Shown here: positions 20,685-28,777 of the stretch, in pieces
Position numbering within the stretch: the first letter of the stretch is position 1
Layout: each line of letters begins with the position of its first letter
Assembly: GCF_000282315.2 (NCBI RefSeq)
Contig: NZ_AKJN02000006.1
Location: forward strand, 2,294,001 to 2,358,000
Reading direction: 5' to 3'
From: Pseudomonas sp. GM41(2012)
GTDB lineage: Bacteria; Pseudomonadota; Gammaproteobacteria; Pseudomonadales; Pseudomonadaceae
Length of the DNA stretch: 64,000 nucleotides
Position numbers and translations under genes: made by a program
The notes under the pieces: generated by a model
What the model was told of the DNA's origin: nothing
Databases searched by the model: none
The model's input: the letters and a program-made list of their open reading frames with translations, nothing else

Positions 20685-21341
20685 CTATCGGCTGGAAACC
20701 CGATAAACCCGCTCTTCAAGCCGCGTAACGCCACTTTCCAGGAACTTCCAGCTTTCGCCCAGAACGTCCTGGTCCTCCAGAATCTTCAACTCCCATGAAG
20801 CACCGAACAACCGTTGTACTTCGTCGTCCAGCACGGCAAAGGGCGGCCCTTCCATTTGCGCCTGGTCGTAATCCAGGGTAATCAGCAGCCCCAGCGAATC
20901 CTTCGGCACAATCCGCTTCAGATGCTCGGCGTATTGCTCGCGCATCTTCGGTGGCAAGGCGATCAACGCAGCGCGGTCGTACAGTGCACTGCAATCGGCG
21001 ACATCGCCGGCCGTCAACGCGAAGAAATCACCACACCAGATCTCGATCGAGCCCGCCCGATAGACCGTGAAGGGGCCTTGATCGCTGACGTCCGGATCAA
21101 ATTGATGCTCGTGGAAAAAGTCTTCCACCGCTTTTTCCGACAACTCGACGCCCAGCACCTCATGACCGCATTTCGCCAGCCACAGCAGATCCAGGCTTTT
21201 CCCACATAACGGCACCAGTACGCGCGCGCCCTCTTCCAGGCCCAGCTGCGGCCAGTACCGTTGCAGATATGGATTCACTTCCGGCAGGTGAAAGCCGATC
21301 TGATTCGACGTCCACCGCTTGTGCCAAAACTCCGGCTGCAT
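20685..21341 (-). CDS. tpm: Thiopurine S-methyltransferase
   Basis: This is a 218-residue SAM-dependent methyltransferase. It begins [18 protein letters not shown], a distinctive start of bacterial TPMTs. SAM-binding residues are visible in [16 protein letters not shown] and in [12 protein letters not shown]. In Pseudomonas it methylates thiopurines and gives tolerance to tellurite and selenite. ATG 21341 is used; the upstream MIEFSGLI extension has no support. It is monocistronic and convergent with htpX, as in P. aeruginosa. Confidence 0.92.
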   Translation of the reverse strand: MQPEFWHKRWTSNQIGFHLPEVNPYLQRYWPQLGLEEGARVLVPLCGKSLDLLWLAKCGHEVLGVELSEKAVEDFFHEHQFDPDVSDQGPFTVYRAGSIEIWCGDFFALTAGDVADCSALYDRAALIALPPKMREQYAEHLKRIVPKDSLGLLITLDYDQAQMEGPPFAVLDDEVQRLFGASWELKILEDQDVLGESWKFLESGVTRLEERVYRVSSR

Positions 21342-21444
21342 AATTAATCCCGAAAATTCGATCAAAAGACCCTAAAACTTATATTAGATTTAGATCAATG
21401 ATCTGACTGAAGATGATGCCATCTTACCCCTCAGGAGCTCATTC

Positions 21445-22212
21445 ATGTTCCCCAGCCTCTACATATCCCATGGCTCGCCCATGTTGGCACTGGAACCGGG
21501 CGCCAGCGGGCCCGTCCTCGCTCGCCTGGCCGCAGAATTGCCGAAACCCAAAGCCATCGTAATTGTTTCTGCGCATTGGGAAAGCAATGAGTTGCTCGTC
21601 AGCGGCAATCCCCAGCCTGAAACCTGGCATGACTTCGGCGGCTTTCCGCAGGCGTTGTTCGACGTGCAATACCCGGCGCCCGGCAATCCACAATTGGCCG
21701 CAGAGGTTGTCGAACTGCTGAAGAACGATGGCCTGCCCGCACGCATCGACGCCGAACGGCCGTTCGACCATGGTGTCTGGGTACCCTTGTTATTGATGTA
21801 CCCACAAGCCGACATCCCCGTAGTCCAAGTCTCGCTGCCCACCCGCGGCGGCCCGGCCCTGCAGACCCGCGTCGGTCATGCCCTGGCCAGTCTGCGCGAA
21901 CACGGCGTGCTGCTGATCGGTTCCGGGAGCATCACCCACAACCTGCGCGAACTGGACTGGCACGCCGGCACAGAAAGCGTCGAACCGTGGGCCCAGGCCT
22001 TTCGGGACTGGATGATCGAAAAACTCGCTGCCAACGACGAAACCGCGTTGCACGATTACCGCCAGCAAGCACCGAATGCGGTGCGCAACCATCCGACTGA
22101 TGAACATTTGTTGCCGTTGTACTTTGCGCGCGGTGCGGGAGGGGCATTCAGCGTGAGCCACAAGGGATTCACCATGGGCGCCCTGGGCATGGACATTTAC
22201 CGCTTCGGGTAA
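21445..22212 (+). CDS. Class III extradiol dioxygenase family (DODA/YgiD-type)
   Basis: This is a 255-residue cytoplasmic protein of the LigB/DODA superfamily. Family motifs include YISHGSPMLAL near the N-terminus, VSAHWES at about 35-41, PFDHGVWVPL at about 105-115, and SGSITHNL at about 162-169. The histidines in these motifs are the metal ligands in homologues. E. coli YgiD and plant DODA cleave L-DOPA at the 4,5 position, but the physiological substrate in bacteria is unclear. A ribosome site (CAGGAGCTC) precedes ATG 21445. It appears monocistronic and divergent from tpm. Confidence 0.88.
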   Translation: MFPSLYISHGSPMLALEPGASGPVLARLAAELPKPKAIVIVSAHWESNELLVSGNPQPETWHDFGGFPQALFDVQYPAPGNPQLAAEVVELLKNDGLPARIDAERPFDHGVWVPLLLMYPQADIPVVQVSLPTRGGPALQTRVGHALASLREHGVLLIGSGSITHNLRELDWHAGTESVEPWAQAFRDWMIEKLAANDETALHDYRQQAPNAVRNHPTDEHLLPLYFARGAGGAFSVSHKGFTMGALGMDIYRFG

Positions 22213-22242
22213 TGACAGAACCGAGGCCTGTGGCGGCCAGGC

Positions 22243-22956
22243 TCAGACCACATCAACCCCGACGTGAATCGCATCGTGCCGCCAAAACTCCAGATCACAA
22301 TCGATCAACCGCTCATGTTGATCGTAATTGACCCGAGCGATGCGCAACCCCGGACTCCCCACCGACACCCGTAAAGCCGCCGCCGCATCCACCGACAACG
22401 CCGTCGGCACAATCTCGAAACGCACCCGCCCATAGTGCAAGTCGTAATGCCGCGCATACAGCTCGGTAATCGACTGATTCAGATCGAAATCCAGAATCCC
22501 GGGAAAAAACTGCGGATTCAAATAATGCTCCACATACAACACCAGCCGCTCATCAATCCGCCGTGCCCGGCAAATCTGAATCACGCTGGACAACGCCGGC
22601 AACTGCAACCAGGCACAGACCGCCGCCGACGCCGGTTGCAACCGCGCTGAAATCACCTCAGTGGACGGCACCCGCCCCTGTGCACTGACCATCGCGTGAA
22701 AGTGACTGCGCTGCATCAGGTTATAGGCCAGGCGCGGTGGCGACACGAACCAGCCACGGCGCTCCTCTCGATAAATCTGCCCTTGGGCTTCCAGTTGCAA
22801 CAACGCTTCACGCACGGTGATCCGCGTGGTCCCGAACAACTCACTGAGCTTGCGCTCGGCCGGCAGTTTGCTCCCGGGCGCCAACAGGCCATGGTCGAGC
22901 TGTTCCTGCAGAACCTGCCCGATGGCTGTCACCGCTTTGGTTGTCTCGATGCGCAT
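22243..22956 (-). CDS. GntR-family transcriptional regulator with UTRA domain
   Basis: This is a 237-residue regulator. The N-terminal GntR winged helix spans about 1-70 (LPAERKLSELFGTTRITVREAL), and the C-terminal UTRA ligand-binding domain spans about 85-235. This is the HutC/PhnF subfamily, which usually senses the substrate of a neighbouring uptake or catabolic operon. It is divergent from the ABC/phosphohydrolase operon at 23306, its likely target. I chose ATG 22956, with AGG eight bases upstream, rather than TTG 22959. A near-palindrome that could be its operator lies just upstream of its own start (22971), suggesting autoregulation. Confidence 0.87.
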   Translation of the reverse strand: MRIETTKAVTAIGQVLQEQLDHGLLAPGSKLPAERKLSELFGTTRITVREALLQLEAQGQIYREERRGWFVSPPRLAYNLMQRSHFHAMVSAQGRVPSTEVISARLQPASAAVCAWLQLPALSSVIQICRARRIDERLVLYVEHYLNPQFFPGILDFDLNQSITELYARHYDLHYGRVRFEIVPTALSVDAAAALRVSVGSPGLRIARVNYDQHERLIDCDLEFWRHDAIHVGVDVV

Positions 22957-22970
22957 CAACGTTACCTATC

Positions 22971-22982
22971 TGGACTAGACCA
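22971..22982. promoter_or_regulatory. Candidate UTRA-regulator operator 1
   Basis: TGGACTAGACCA is a near-palindrome with a central CTAG, about 15 bases upstream of the regulator's start codon. UTRA/GntR regulators such as PhnF bind TGGT-TA-ACCA-like palindromes. Confidence 0.5.
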
Positions 22983-23248
22983 GCACTGTTTCGGGGCGGA
23001 ACCGCGATTCAAATCGGCTCCCTCAACTCCCGACAAGCCTAGGCACTGCACATGACTGACAGATGACAAAGCCGCCGAACGGTTGATCCAGACACCTGCA
23101 AATTCACGGCCAAGTCCTTTTATATCAGCCTATTAGCCATGGTCTACGCTTACTCCGAAGCCTGAGCTTTGCCGCTCAAGAAATATAGGCCGACCGGTCG
23201 TCGACATCAAAATGTCATCAGAGACGCCTAAATTGGCTCAGGTATTGC

Positions 23249-23260
23249 TGACCTAGACCA
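23249..23260. promoter_or_regulatory. Candidate UTRA-regulator operator 2
   Basis: TGACCTAGACCA shares ten of twelve bases with the site at 22971, including CTAGACCA. It lies about 45 bases upstream of the binding-protein start, where a repressor could block transcription. Confidence 0.5.
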
Positions 23261-23305
23261 ACATAACCGCAATCGCAGCGTTGAAAACGCCCAAAGGAGC
23301 TTCGG

Positions 23306-24376
23306 ATGAAACAGCTTTTCCTGGCCTCACTGTTAGGCTCGACCATTGCCATGTGTACCGCCGCGATGGCGGCTGATAGCGATTTGAAAACCCTGGAAGC
23401 CGCGGCGAAAGCGGAAGGTGAGGTCAACAGCGTCGGCATGCCCGACAACTGGGCCAACTGGAAAGGCACCTGGGATGACCTGGCCAAGAACTACGGCCTG
23501 AAACACATCGACACCGACATGAGCTCGGCCCAGGAAATCGCCAAGTTCGCCGCGGAAAAAGACAACGCCACTGCCGATATCGGTGATGTCGGTGCAGCGT
23601 TCGGTCCGATCTCTGTGAAGCAAGGCGTTGTACAACCTTACAAGCCAAGCACCTGGGATCAGATCCCGAGCTGGGCAAAGGATAAGGACGGCAACTGGGC
23701 GCTCGCCTACACCGGCACCATCGCGTTCATCGTCAACAAAAAGTTGCTGCACGGCTCCGATGCTCCAACCAAATGGGCTGACCTCAAGGACGGCAAATAC
23801 AAAGTTTCCATCGGTGATGTGAGCACCGCTGCCCAAGCCGCCAACGGTGTTCTGGCTGCCGCGCTCGCCAACGGTGGCAATGAGAAAAACCTCCAGCCGG
23901 CGCTGGATCTGTTTTCCGAGATCGCCAAGCAAGGCCGCCTGTCGATGGCTAACCCGACAATTGCCACCATGGAAAAGGGTGAAATCGAAGTCGGCGTGGT
24001 CTGGGACTTCAACGGTTTGAGCTACAAGGCCAAAATGGTCAACCCGGATGACTACACCGTGCTGATTCCATCCGATGGCTCGGTGATCTCCGGTTACACC
24101 ACCATTATCAACAAGTACGCCAAGCACCCGAATGCCGCCAAACTGGCCCGCGAATACATCTTCAGCGACGCCGGCCAGACCAATCTGGCACGCGGGAACG
24201 CCCGTCCGATCCGCGCCGAGCATCTGACGCTGCCGGCCGAGGTTCAGGCCCAGTTGCTGCCAAACGAGCAGTACAAAAAGGTCACGCCGATCAAAGACGC
24301 CGACGCATGGGAAAAGACCTCCAAAGCCCTTCCGCAGAAGTGGCAGGAAGAAGTCATCGTCAATATGAAGCAGTAA
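23306..24376 (+). CDS. ABC transporter periplasmic substrate-binding protein
   Basis: This is a 356-residue secreted protein with a clear signal peptide (about 1-22, ending AAMA). The mature part is the type 2 binding-protein fold used by Fe(III), putrescine and 2-aminoethylphosphonate transporters (lines such as YTGTIAFIVNKK and MEKGEIEVGVVWDFNG). It lacks the paired tyrosines that mark ferric-binding proteins as far as I can tell, so an organic anion or phosphorylated solute is more plausible. It is the first gene of the operon; a hairpin (24383-24402) and a REP-like element follow, typical of mRNA segments that keep binding proteins more abundant. The ligand is unknown. Confidence 0.87.
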   Translation: MKQLFLASLLGSTIAMCTAAMAADSDLKTLEAAAKAEGEVNSVGMPDNWANWKGTWDDLAKNYGLKHIDTDMSSAQEIAKFAAEKDNATADIGDVGAAFGPISVKQGVVQPYKPSTWDQIPSWAKDKDGNWALAYTGTIAFIVNKKLLHGSDAPTKWADLKDGKYKVSIGDVSTAAQAANGVLAAALANGGNEKNLQPALDLFSEIAKQGRLSMANPTIATMEKGEIEVGVVWDFNGLSYKAKMVNPDDYTVLIPSDGSVISGYTTIINKYAKHPNAAKLAREYIFSDAGQTNLARGNARPIRAEHLTLPAEVQAQLLPNEQYKKVTPIKDADAWEKTSKALPQKWQEEVIVNMKQ

Positions 24377-24382
24377 TGCGGT

Positions 24383-24402
24383 AGATCCCCATTTGGGGAT
24401 CT
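24383..24402 (+). terminator. Intercistronic hairpin after the binding-protein gene
   Basis: AGATCCCC, loop ATTT, GGGGATCT. There is no T-run, so attenuation or 3'-end protection is more likely than complete termination. Confidence 0.5.
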
Positions 24403-24415
24403 GATGGAGACCCAA

Positions 24416-24505
24416 TGTGGGAGCGAGCCTGCTCGCGATGAGGGACTGTCAGCCAACATCAATGTTGAATGTCAGACCGCTATCGCGAGCAGGCTCGCTC
24501 CCACA
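24416..24505. repeat. REP-like inverted repeat inside the ABC operon
   Basis: TGTGGGAGCGAGCCTGCTCG at the left and the complementary CGAGCAGGCTCGCTCCCACA at the right flank an about 50-base spacer. It sits between the binding-protein and phosphodiesterase genes. Confidence 0.82.
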
Positions 24506-24554
24506 AAGGATTGGTTGCGTATTTGAATCATCTGTTTAGCGGAGTTCCAGCCCT

Positions 24555-25361
24555 ATGAAGCACAACGTCATCCTTGTCGTGCTCGACGGCCTCAATTACG
24601 AGGTCGCCCGTCACGCCATGGGGCACCTGCAGGCTTACGTCGGCGCAGGACGCGCGGCGCTCTACAAACTGGAGTGCGAATTGCCGGCGCTGTCCCGACC
24701 GCTTTACGAGTGCATCCTGACCGGCGTCACGCCGATCGACAGTGGCATCGTTCACAACAACGTCTCACGCTTGTCCAACCAGCGCAGCATCTATCACTAC
24801 GCCAGCGATGCCGGCCTTGTCACCGCCGCCGCGGCCTATCACTGGGTCAGTGAGCTGTATAACCGTTCGCCGTTTATTGCGCCGCGGGATCGTCATACCG
24901 ACGACCCGGACCTGCCGATCCAGCACGGTCATTTCTACTGGAACGATCACTACCCGGACTCGCACCTGTTCGCCGACGCCGAAAACCTGCGCCTGCGTTA
25001 TGCGCCGAACTTTTTACTGGTCCACCCCATGAACATCGACGACGCCGGGCACAAGCACGGCCTCGACACCCCGCAGTACCGCAACAGTGCCCGCTCGGCC
25101 GACATTATTCTGGCCGACTATCTGCAAACCTGGCTTGACGCCGGGTATCAGGTGCTGGTGACCGCCGACCATGGCATGAACAACGACCGCTCCCACAACG
25201 GCCTGCTGCCGGAAGAACGCGAAGTACCGCTGTTCGTCCTCGGCGACGCTTTCAGCTTCAATGCCAACGCCGCACCGAAACAGACTGAAATCTGCGGCAC
25301 CGTCTGTGAACTGCTGGGTGTGCCCCACGACAAACCTGTGTGCCGGGAGCTGCTCAAGTGA
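24555..25361 (+). CDS. Alkaline phosphatase-superfamily phosphodiesterase/pyrophosphatase
   Basis: This is a 268-residue enzyme of the type I phosphodiesterase/nucleotide pyrophosphatase fold. Metal-site residues are visible: Asp in VVLDGLNYE, a probable Ser nucleophile in PALSRPLY followed by LTGVTPIDSGIVHNN, the DDAGHKHG motif, TADHGM and RSHNG. No signal peptide is seen, so it acts in the cytoplasm on what the transporter imports. The superfamily includes phosphodiesterases and phosphonoacetate hydrolase. It is located inside the ABC operon and overlaps the next gene. The substrate is unknown; a phosphodiester or phosphonate is my inference. Confidence 0.85.
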   Translation: MKHNVILVVLDGLNYEVARHAMGHLQAYVGAGRAALYKLECELPALSRPLYECILTGVTPIDSGIVHNNVSRLSNQRSIYHYASDAGLVTAAAAYHWVSELYNRSPFIAPRDRHTDDPDLPIQHGHFYWNDHYPDSHLFADAENLRLRYAPNFLLVHPMNIDDAGHKHGLDTPQYRNSARSADIILADYLQTWLDAGYQVLVTADHGMNNDRSHNGLLPEEREVPLFVLGDAFSFNANAAPKQTEICGTVCELLGVPHDKPVCRELLK

Positions 25362-26203
25362 ACACCATGAAGCGCGGAAAATGGCTGGCAGCCTTGTGCC
25401 TGGTGCCTTTTGCACTGTTCTTTATCGTGTTCCAGATCGCGCCGTTGTCCTGGGTGATGATCAACAGCCTGCAATCGGAAGAGTTCGGCTGGGGCATCGC
25501 CAACTTCACCAGGATCTTCAATTCGAAGTTCTATCTGCAGGCGATCCAGTTCAGCCTCGAGATCAGTTTCTGGTCCAGCGTGTTCGGGATCATCATCGCG
25601 GTGCTCGGCGCCTATTCCCTGCGCCGGGTCGACTCAAAACTGCGCAACTTCGTCAACGCCTTCGCCAACATGACCAGCAACTTTGCCGGCGTGCCTTTGG
25701 CCTTCGCGTTCATCATTCTGCTGGGCTTCAACGGCAGCTTCACCATCATGCTCAAGCAGGCGGGGATCATTCAGGACTTCAACCTGTACTCGAAAACCGG
25801 GCTGATCATTCTCTACACCTACTTCCAGATTCCGCTGGGCGTGCTGCTGCTCTACCCGGCCTTTGATGCCCTGCGCGAAGACTGGCGTGAATCCGCCGCG
25901 CTGCTCGGCGCCAATGGCTGGCAGTTCTGGCGGCACATCGGTTTGCCCGTGCTGACCCCGGCGCTGCTCGGTACGTTTGTGATCCTGCTGGCCAACGCCT
26001 TGGGCGCCTACGCCACGGTGTACGCCCTGACCACCGGCAACTTCAACGTCCTGCCGATCCGCATCGCGGCGATGGTTTCCGGCGACATTTCCCTGGACCC
26101 GAACCTGGCCAGTGCCCTGGCCGTGGTGCTGGTGGCGTTGATGACCCTGGTGACCATCGTGCATCAGTTGCTGTTGAAGAGGAGCTACCATGTCTCGCGC
26201 TGA
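25358..26203 (+). CDS. ABC transporter permease 1
   Basis: This is a 281-residue inner-membrane permease with six predicted helices. The EAA loop that contacts the ATPase is ESAALLGANGWQFWRHIGLP at about 172-191. It starts most likely at GTG 25358, overlapping the previous stop (GTGA) and preceded by GGGAGC; ATG 25367 is the alternative. It is of the spermidine/putrescine-Fe(III) permease class and pairs with the permease starting at 26190. Confidence 0.88.
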   Translation: MNTMKRGKWLAALCLVPFALFFIVFQIAPLSWVMINSLQSEEFGWGIANFTRIFNSKFYLQAIQFSLEISFWSSVFGIIIAVLGAYSLRRVDSKLRNFVNAFANMTSNFAGVPLAFAFIILLGFNGSFTIMLKQAGIIQDFNLYSKTGLIILYTYFQIPLGVLLLYPAFDALREDWRESAALLGANGWQFWRHIGLPVLTPALLGTFVILLANALGAYATVYALTTGNFNVLPIRIAAMVSGDISLDPNLASALAVVLVALMTLVTIVHQLLLKRSYHVSR

Positions 26204-26990
26204 ACTGGGCCCCGTCGGGGTCTATCACCGGGTGGTGGTGTATTTGCTGTTTGCCATCCTGTTGCTGCCATTGCTCGGAACGCTGATCTACTCGATCGCC
26301 AGCAGTTGGTCGGCGACCATTCTGCCCAGCGGCTTCACCGTTAAATGGTACGTGGAGCTGTGGAGCGATCCGCGGTTTCTCCATTCGTTCGGCCAATCGC
26401 TGCTGGTCTGCGTCGGCTCGCTGATTCTGTCCGTGGTGCTGATTCTGCCGTTGCTGTTTGTGGTGCATTACCACTTCCCGAAACTTGATGCGCTGATGAA
26501 CATCCTGATCCTGCTACCCTTCGCGGTGCCGCCGGTGGTGTCGTCGGTGGGTCTGTTGCAACTCTACGGTTCGGGGCCGTTCGCGATGGTCGGCACGCCG
26601 TGGATTCTGATCGGCTGCTACTTCACCGTGGCGCTGCCGTTCATGTACCGGGCGATCACCAACAACTTGCAGGCGATCAACCTGCGAGACCTGATGGACT
26701 CCGCCCAACTGCTCGGCGCCAGCACCTGGCAAGCGGCGTTCCTGGTGGTGCTGCCAAACTTGCGCAAAGGTTTGATGGTGGCGTTGCTGCTGTCGTTCTC
26801 GTTCCTGTTCGGTGAGTTCGTGTTCGCCAACATCCTCGTCGGGACCCGCTACGAAACCCTGCAGGTTTACCTCAATAACATGCGCAACAGCAGCGGCCAC
26901 TTCACCAGTGCGCTGGTGATTTCCTATTTCTTCTTTGTGCTGGTTCTGACCTGGGCTGCCAATATTTTGAACAAGGACAAAAGCCAATGA
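26190..26990 (+). CDS. ABC transporter permease 2
   Basis: This is a 266-residue permease with six predicted helices. Its EAA loop is DSAQLLGASTWQAAFLVVLP at about 171-190. It overlaps the previous gene by 14 bases and the ATPase gene by four (ATGA), so the three transporter genes are tightly coupled. The N-terminus begins MSRAELGPVGVYHRVVVYLL. Confidence 0.9.
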   Translation: MSRAELGPVGVYHRVVVYLLFAILLLPLLGTLIYSIASSWSATILPSGFTVKWYVELWSDPRFLHSFGQSLLVCVGSLILSVVLILPLLFVVHYHFPKLDALMNILILLPFAVPPVVSSVGLLQLYGSGPFAMVGTPWILIGCYFTVALPFMYRAITNNLQAINLRDLMDSAQLLGASTWQAAFLVVLPNLRKGLMVALLLSFSFLFGEFVFANILVGTRYETLQVYLNNMRNSSGHFTSALVISYFFFVLVLTWAANILNKDKSQ

Positions 26991-27976
26991 GCTTCGTCAG
27001 CGTCCAACACCTACTGAAAAGCTACGCGGGTACCACGGTGTTCAGCGACATCAACTGTGAAATCCAGAAGGGTGAGTTCGTCACCCTCCTCGGCCCATCC
27101 GGTTGCGGCAAGTCCACACTGCTGCGCTGCATCGCCGGGCTGACCTCGGTGGATGGCGGCAAAATCCTGCTCGATGGCCAGGACCTCGTTCCGTTGAGCC
27201 CGCAGAAACGCGGGATCGGCATGGTGTTCCAGAGCTACGCGCTGTTTCCGAACATGACCGTCGAGCAGAACGTCGCCTTTGGTTTACGCATGCAGAAGGT
27301 CAACGCCGATGACAGCCACAAGCGTGTTGCCGAAGTACTGAAACTGGTGGAACTCAACGACTTCGCCGCGCGTTATCCGCATCAACTGTCTGGCGGCCAA
27401 TGCCAGCGAGTCGCGCTCGCCCGCTCGTTGGTGACCCGGCCTCGCCTGTTGTTGCTGGATGAACCGCTGTCGGCCCTGGATGCACGGATTCGCAAGCACT
27501 TGCGCGAACAGATCCGTCAGATCCAGCGCGAACTCGGCTTGACCACGATCTTCGTCACTCACGATCAGGAAGAAGCCCTGACCATGTCCGACCGGATTTT
27601 CTTGATGAATCAGGGAAAGATCGTACAAAGCGGCGACGCCCAGACCCTTTACACTGCACCCATCGATATCTTTGCCGCTGGTTTCATCGGCAACTACAAC
27701 CTGCTGGACGCCGACAGCGCCACAAAACTGCTGCAGCGACCGATTACCCACCGCATCGCGATTCGCCCGGAAGCCATCGAGCTGAGCCTCAACGGCGAAC
27801 TCGACGCACAAATCCGCAGCCACAGCCTGTTGGGCAACGTGATTCGCTACCGGGTCGAAGCCCGGGGCGTGGAATTGGTGGTGGATGTGCTGAACCGCTC
27901 GGCGGCCGATTTGCATCCCGATGGTCAGCGTCTGGCGCTTTCCATCGATCCGACGGCCCTGTGTGAGGTAGCCTGA
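26987..27976 (+). CDS. ABC transporter ATP-binding protein
   Basis: This is a 329-residue ATPase. Walker A is GPSGCGKST (about 36-44), the Q-loop is VFQSY, the signature is LSGGQCQRVALARS, Walker B is LLLLDEPLSALD, and the H-loop is FVTHDQEEA. A C-terminal TOBE-like regulatory domain spans about 245-325. It is of the PotA/FbpC/PhnT type. The start overlaps the previous gene. It powers the importer formed by the two upstream permeases. Confidence 0.93.
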   Translation: MSFVSVQHLLKSYAGTTVFSDINCEIQKGEFVTLLGPSGCGKSTLLRCIAGLTSVDGGKILLDGQDLVPLSPQKRGIGMVFQSYALFPNMTVEQNVAFGLRMQKVNADDSHKRVAEVLKLVELNDFAARYPHQLSGGQCQRVALARSLVTRPRLLLLDEPLSALDARIRKHLREQIRQIQRELGLTTIFVTHDQEEALTMSDRIFLMNQGKIVQSGDAQTLYTAPIDIFAAGFIGNYNLLDADSATKLLQRPITHRIAIRPEAIELSLNGELDAQIRSHSLLGNVIRYRVEARGVELVVDVLNRSAADLHPDGQRLALSIDPTALCEVA

Positions 27977-28010
27977 TGACTTTGCTGATGTTGAAGAGAG
28001 AACCGCACTG

Positions 28011-28664
28011 ATGGCCCTGGCAATTTTTGATTTGGACGAAACCCTGATCCACGGCGACTGCGCCACCCTCTGGAGCGAACAAATGGGTCGCCTGGGTTGG
28101 GTCGATCCCGAGTCGTTCATGCGTCAGAACAACGAACTGATGGACGCCTACAGCCACGGCAAACTGCGGATGGAGGAGTACATGACCTTCAGTCTGGAGC
28201 CGATGATCGGCCGTACACCGGAAGAGGTCGACCATTTGGTAGGGCCTTGGGTGGAAGACTTCATCGAGCCGATCATTTTCAGTGACGCCACCAAAGCCAT
28301 TGCGGCCCATCGCAAGGCCGGCGACCGGATTTTGGTGATTTCGGCGTCGGGCACGCACCTGGTCAGGCCGATTGCCGATCGTTTGGGCATTGACGAGATT
28401 CTCGGCATCGAGCTGGAAGTGGCACATGGGGTGTATAGCGGCAACACCGTTGGCACGCTGACCTACCGCGAAGGCAAGATCACACGTTTGCTGGAGTGGC
28501 TGGATGCGGAAGAGGAAAACCTCGAGGGCGCCAGTTTCTACTCCGACTCACGCAATGATTTGCCATTGCTGCTGAAAGTAGATTTCCCACACGTGGTAAA
28601 CCCGGATCCGGTGCTGCTTGAACACGCCGAAAAGGCCGGTTGGCCGATCCATCTCTGGAAGTAA
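28011..28664 (+). CDS. HAD-superfamily subfamily IB phosphatase
   Basis: This is a 217-residue cytoplasmic phosphatase resembling SerB and related HAD-IB hydrolases. Motif I is FDLDETLIHGD (nucleophile Asp9 or so), motif II is ISASGTHLVRP, the Lys of motif III lies in REGKITRL, and motif IV is SDSRNDLPLL. It lies 34 bases after the ATPase gene and is probably its last operon partner. With the phosphodiesterase at 24555 it could complete stepwise removal of phosphate from an imported compound. The substrate is unknown. Confidence 0.88.
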   Translation: MALAIFDLDETLIHGDCATLWSEQMGRLGWVDPESFMRQNNELMDAYSHGKLRMEEYMTFSLEPMIGRTPEEVDHLVGPWVEDFIEPIIFSDATKAIAAHRKAGDRILVISASGTHLVRPIADRLGIDEILGIELEVAHGVYSGNTVGTLTYREGKITRLLEWLDAEEENLEGASFYSDSRNDLPLLLKVDFPHVVNPDPVLLEHAEKAGWPIHLWK

Positions 28665-28668
28665 AAGC

Positions 28669-28761
28669 AAAAGATCGCAGCCTCGCTTCGCTCGACAGCT
28701 CCTACAAATGGATTGTTCACACCTGTAGGAGCTGTCGAGCGAAGCGAGGCTGCGATCTTTT
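28669..28761. repeat. Long inverted repeat (AAAGATCGCAGCCTCGCTTC type)
   Basis: AAAAGATCGCAGCCTCGCTT and its complement ending AAGCGAGGCTGCGATCTTTT frame a 38-bp-arm hairpin, with inner arms AGCTCCTACA/TGTAGGAGCT. The T-rich ends let it act as a bidirectional terminator between the convergent HAD and oxidoreductase genes. Related to the element at 61703. Confidence 0.85.
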
Positions 28762-28777
28762 GGCTGCCAGCCCGATT

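Larger units (their letters stand above)
22957..23305. other. Divergent control region between the UTRA regulator and the ABC operon
   Basis: This 349-base stretch without a gene contains two related 12-mers (22971-22982 and 23249-23260) described separately. It also has a GACCGGTC palindrome near 23192 and the ribosome site of the binding-protein gene (AAAGGAGC). Promoter hexamers cannot be assigned securely. Confidence 0.5.
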
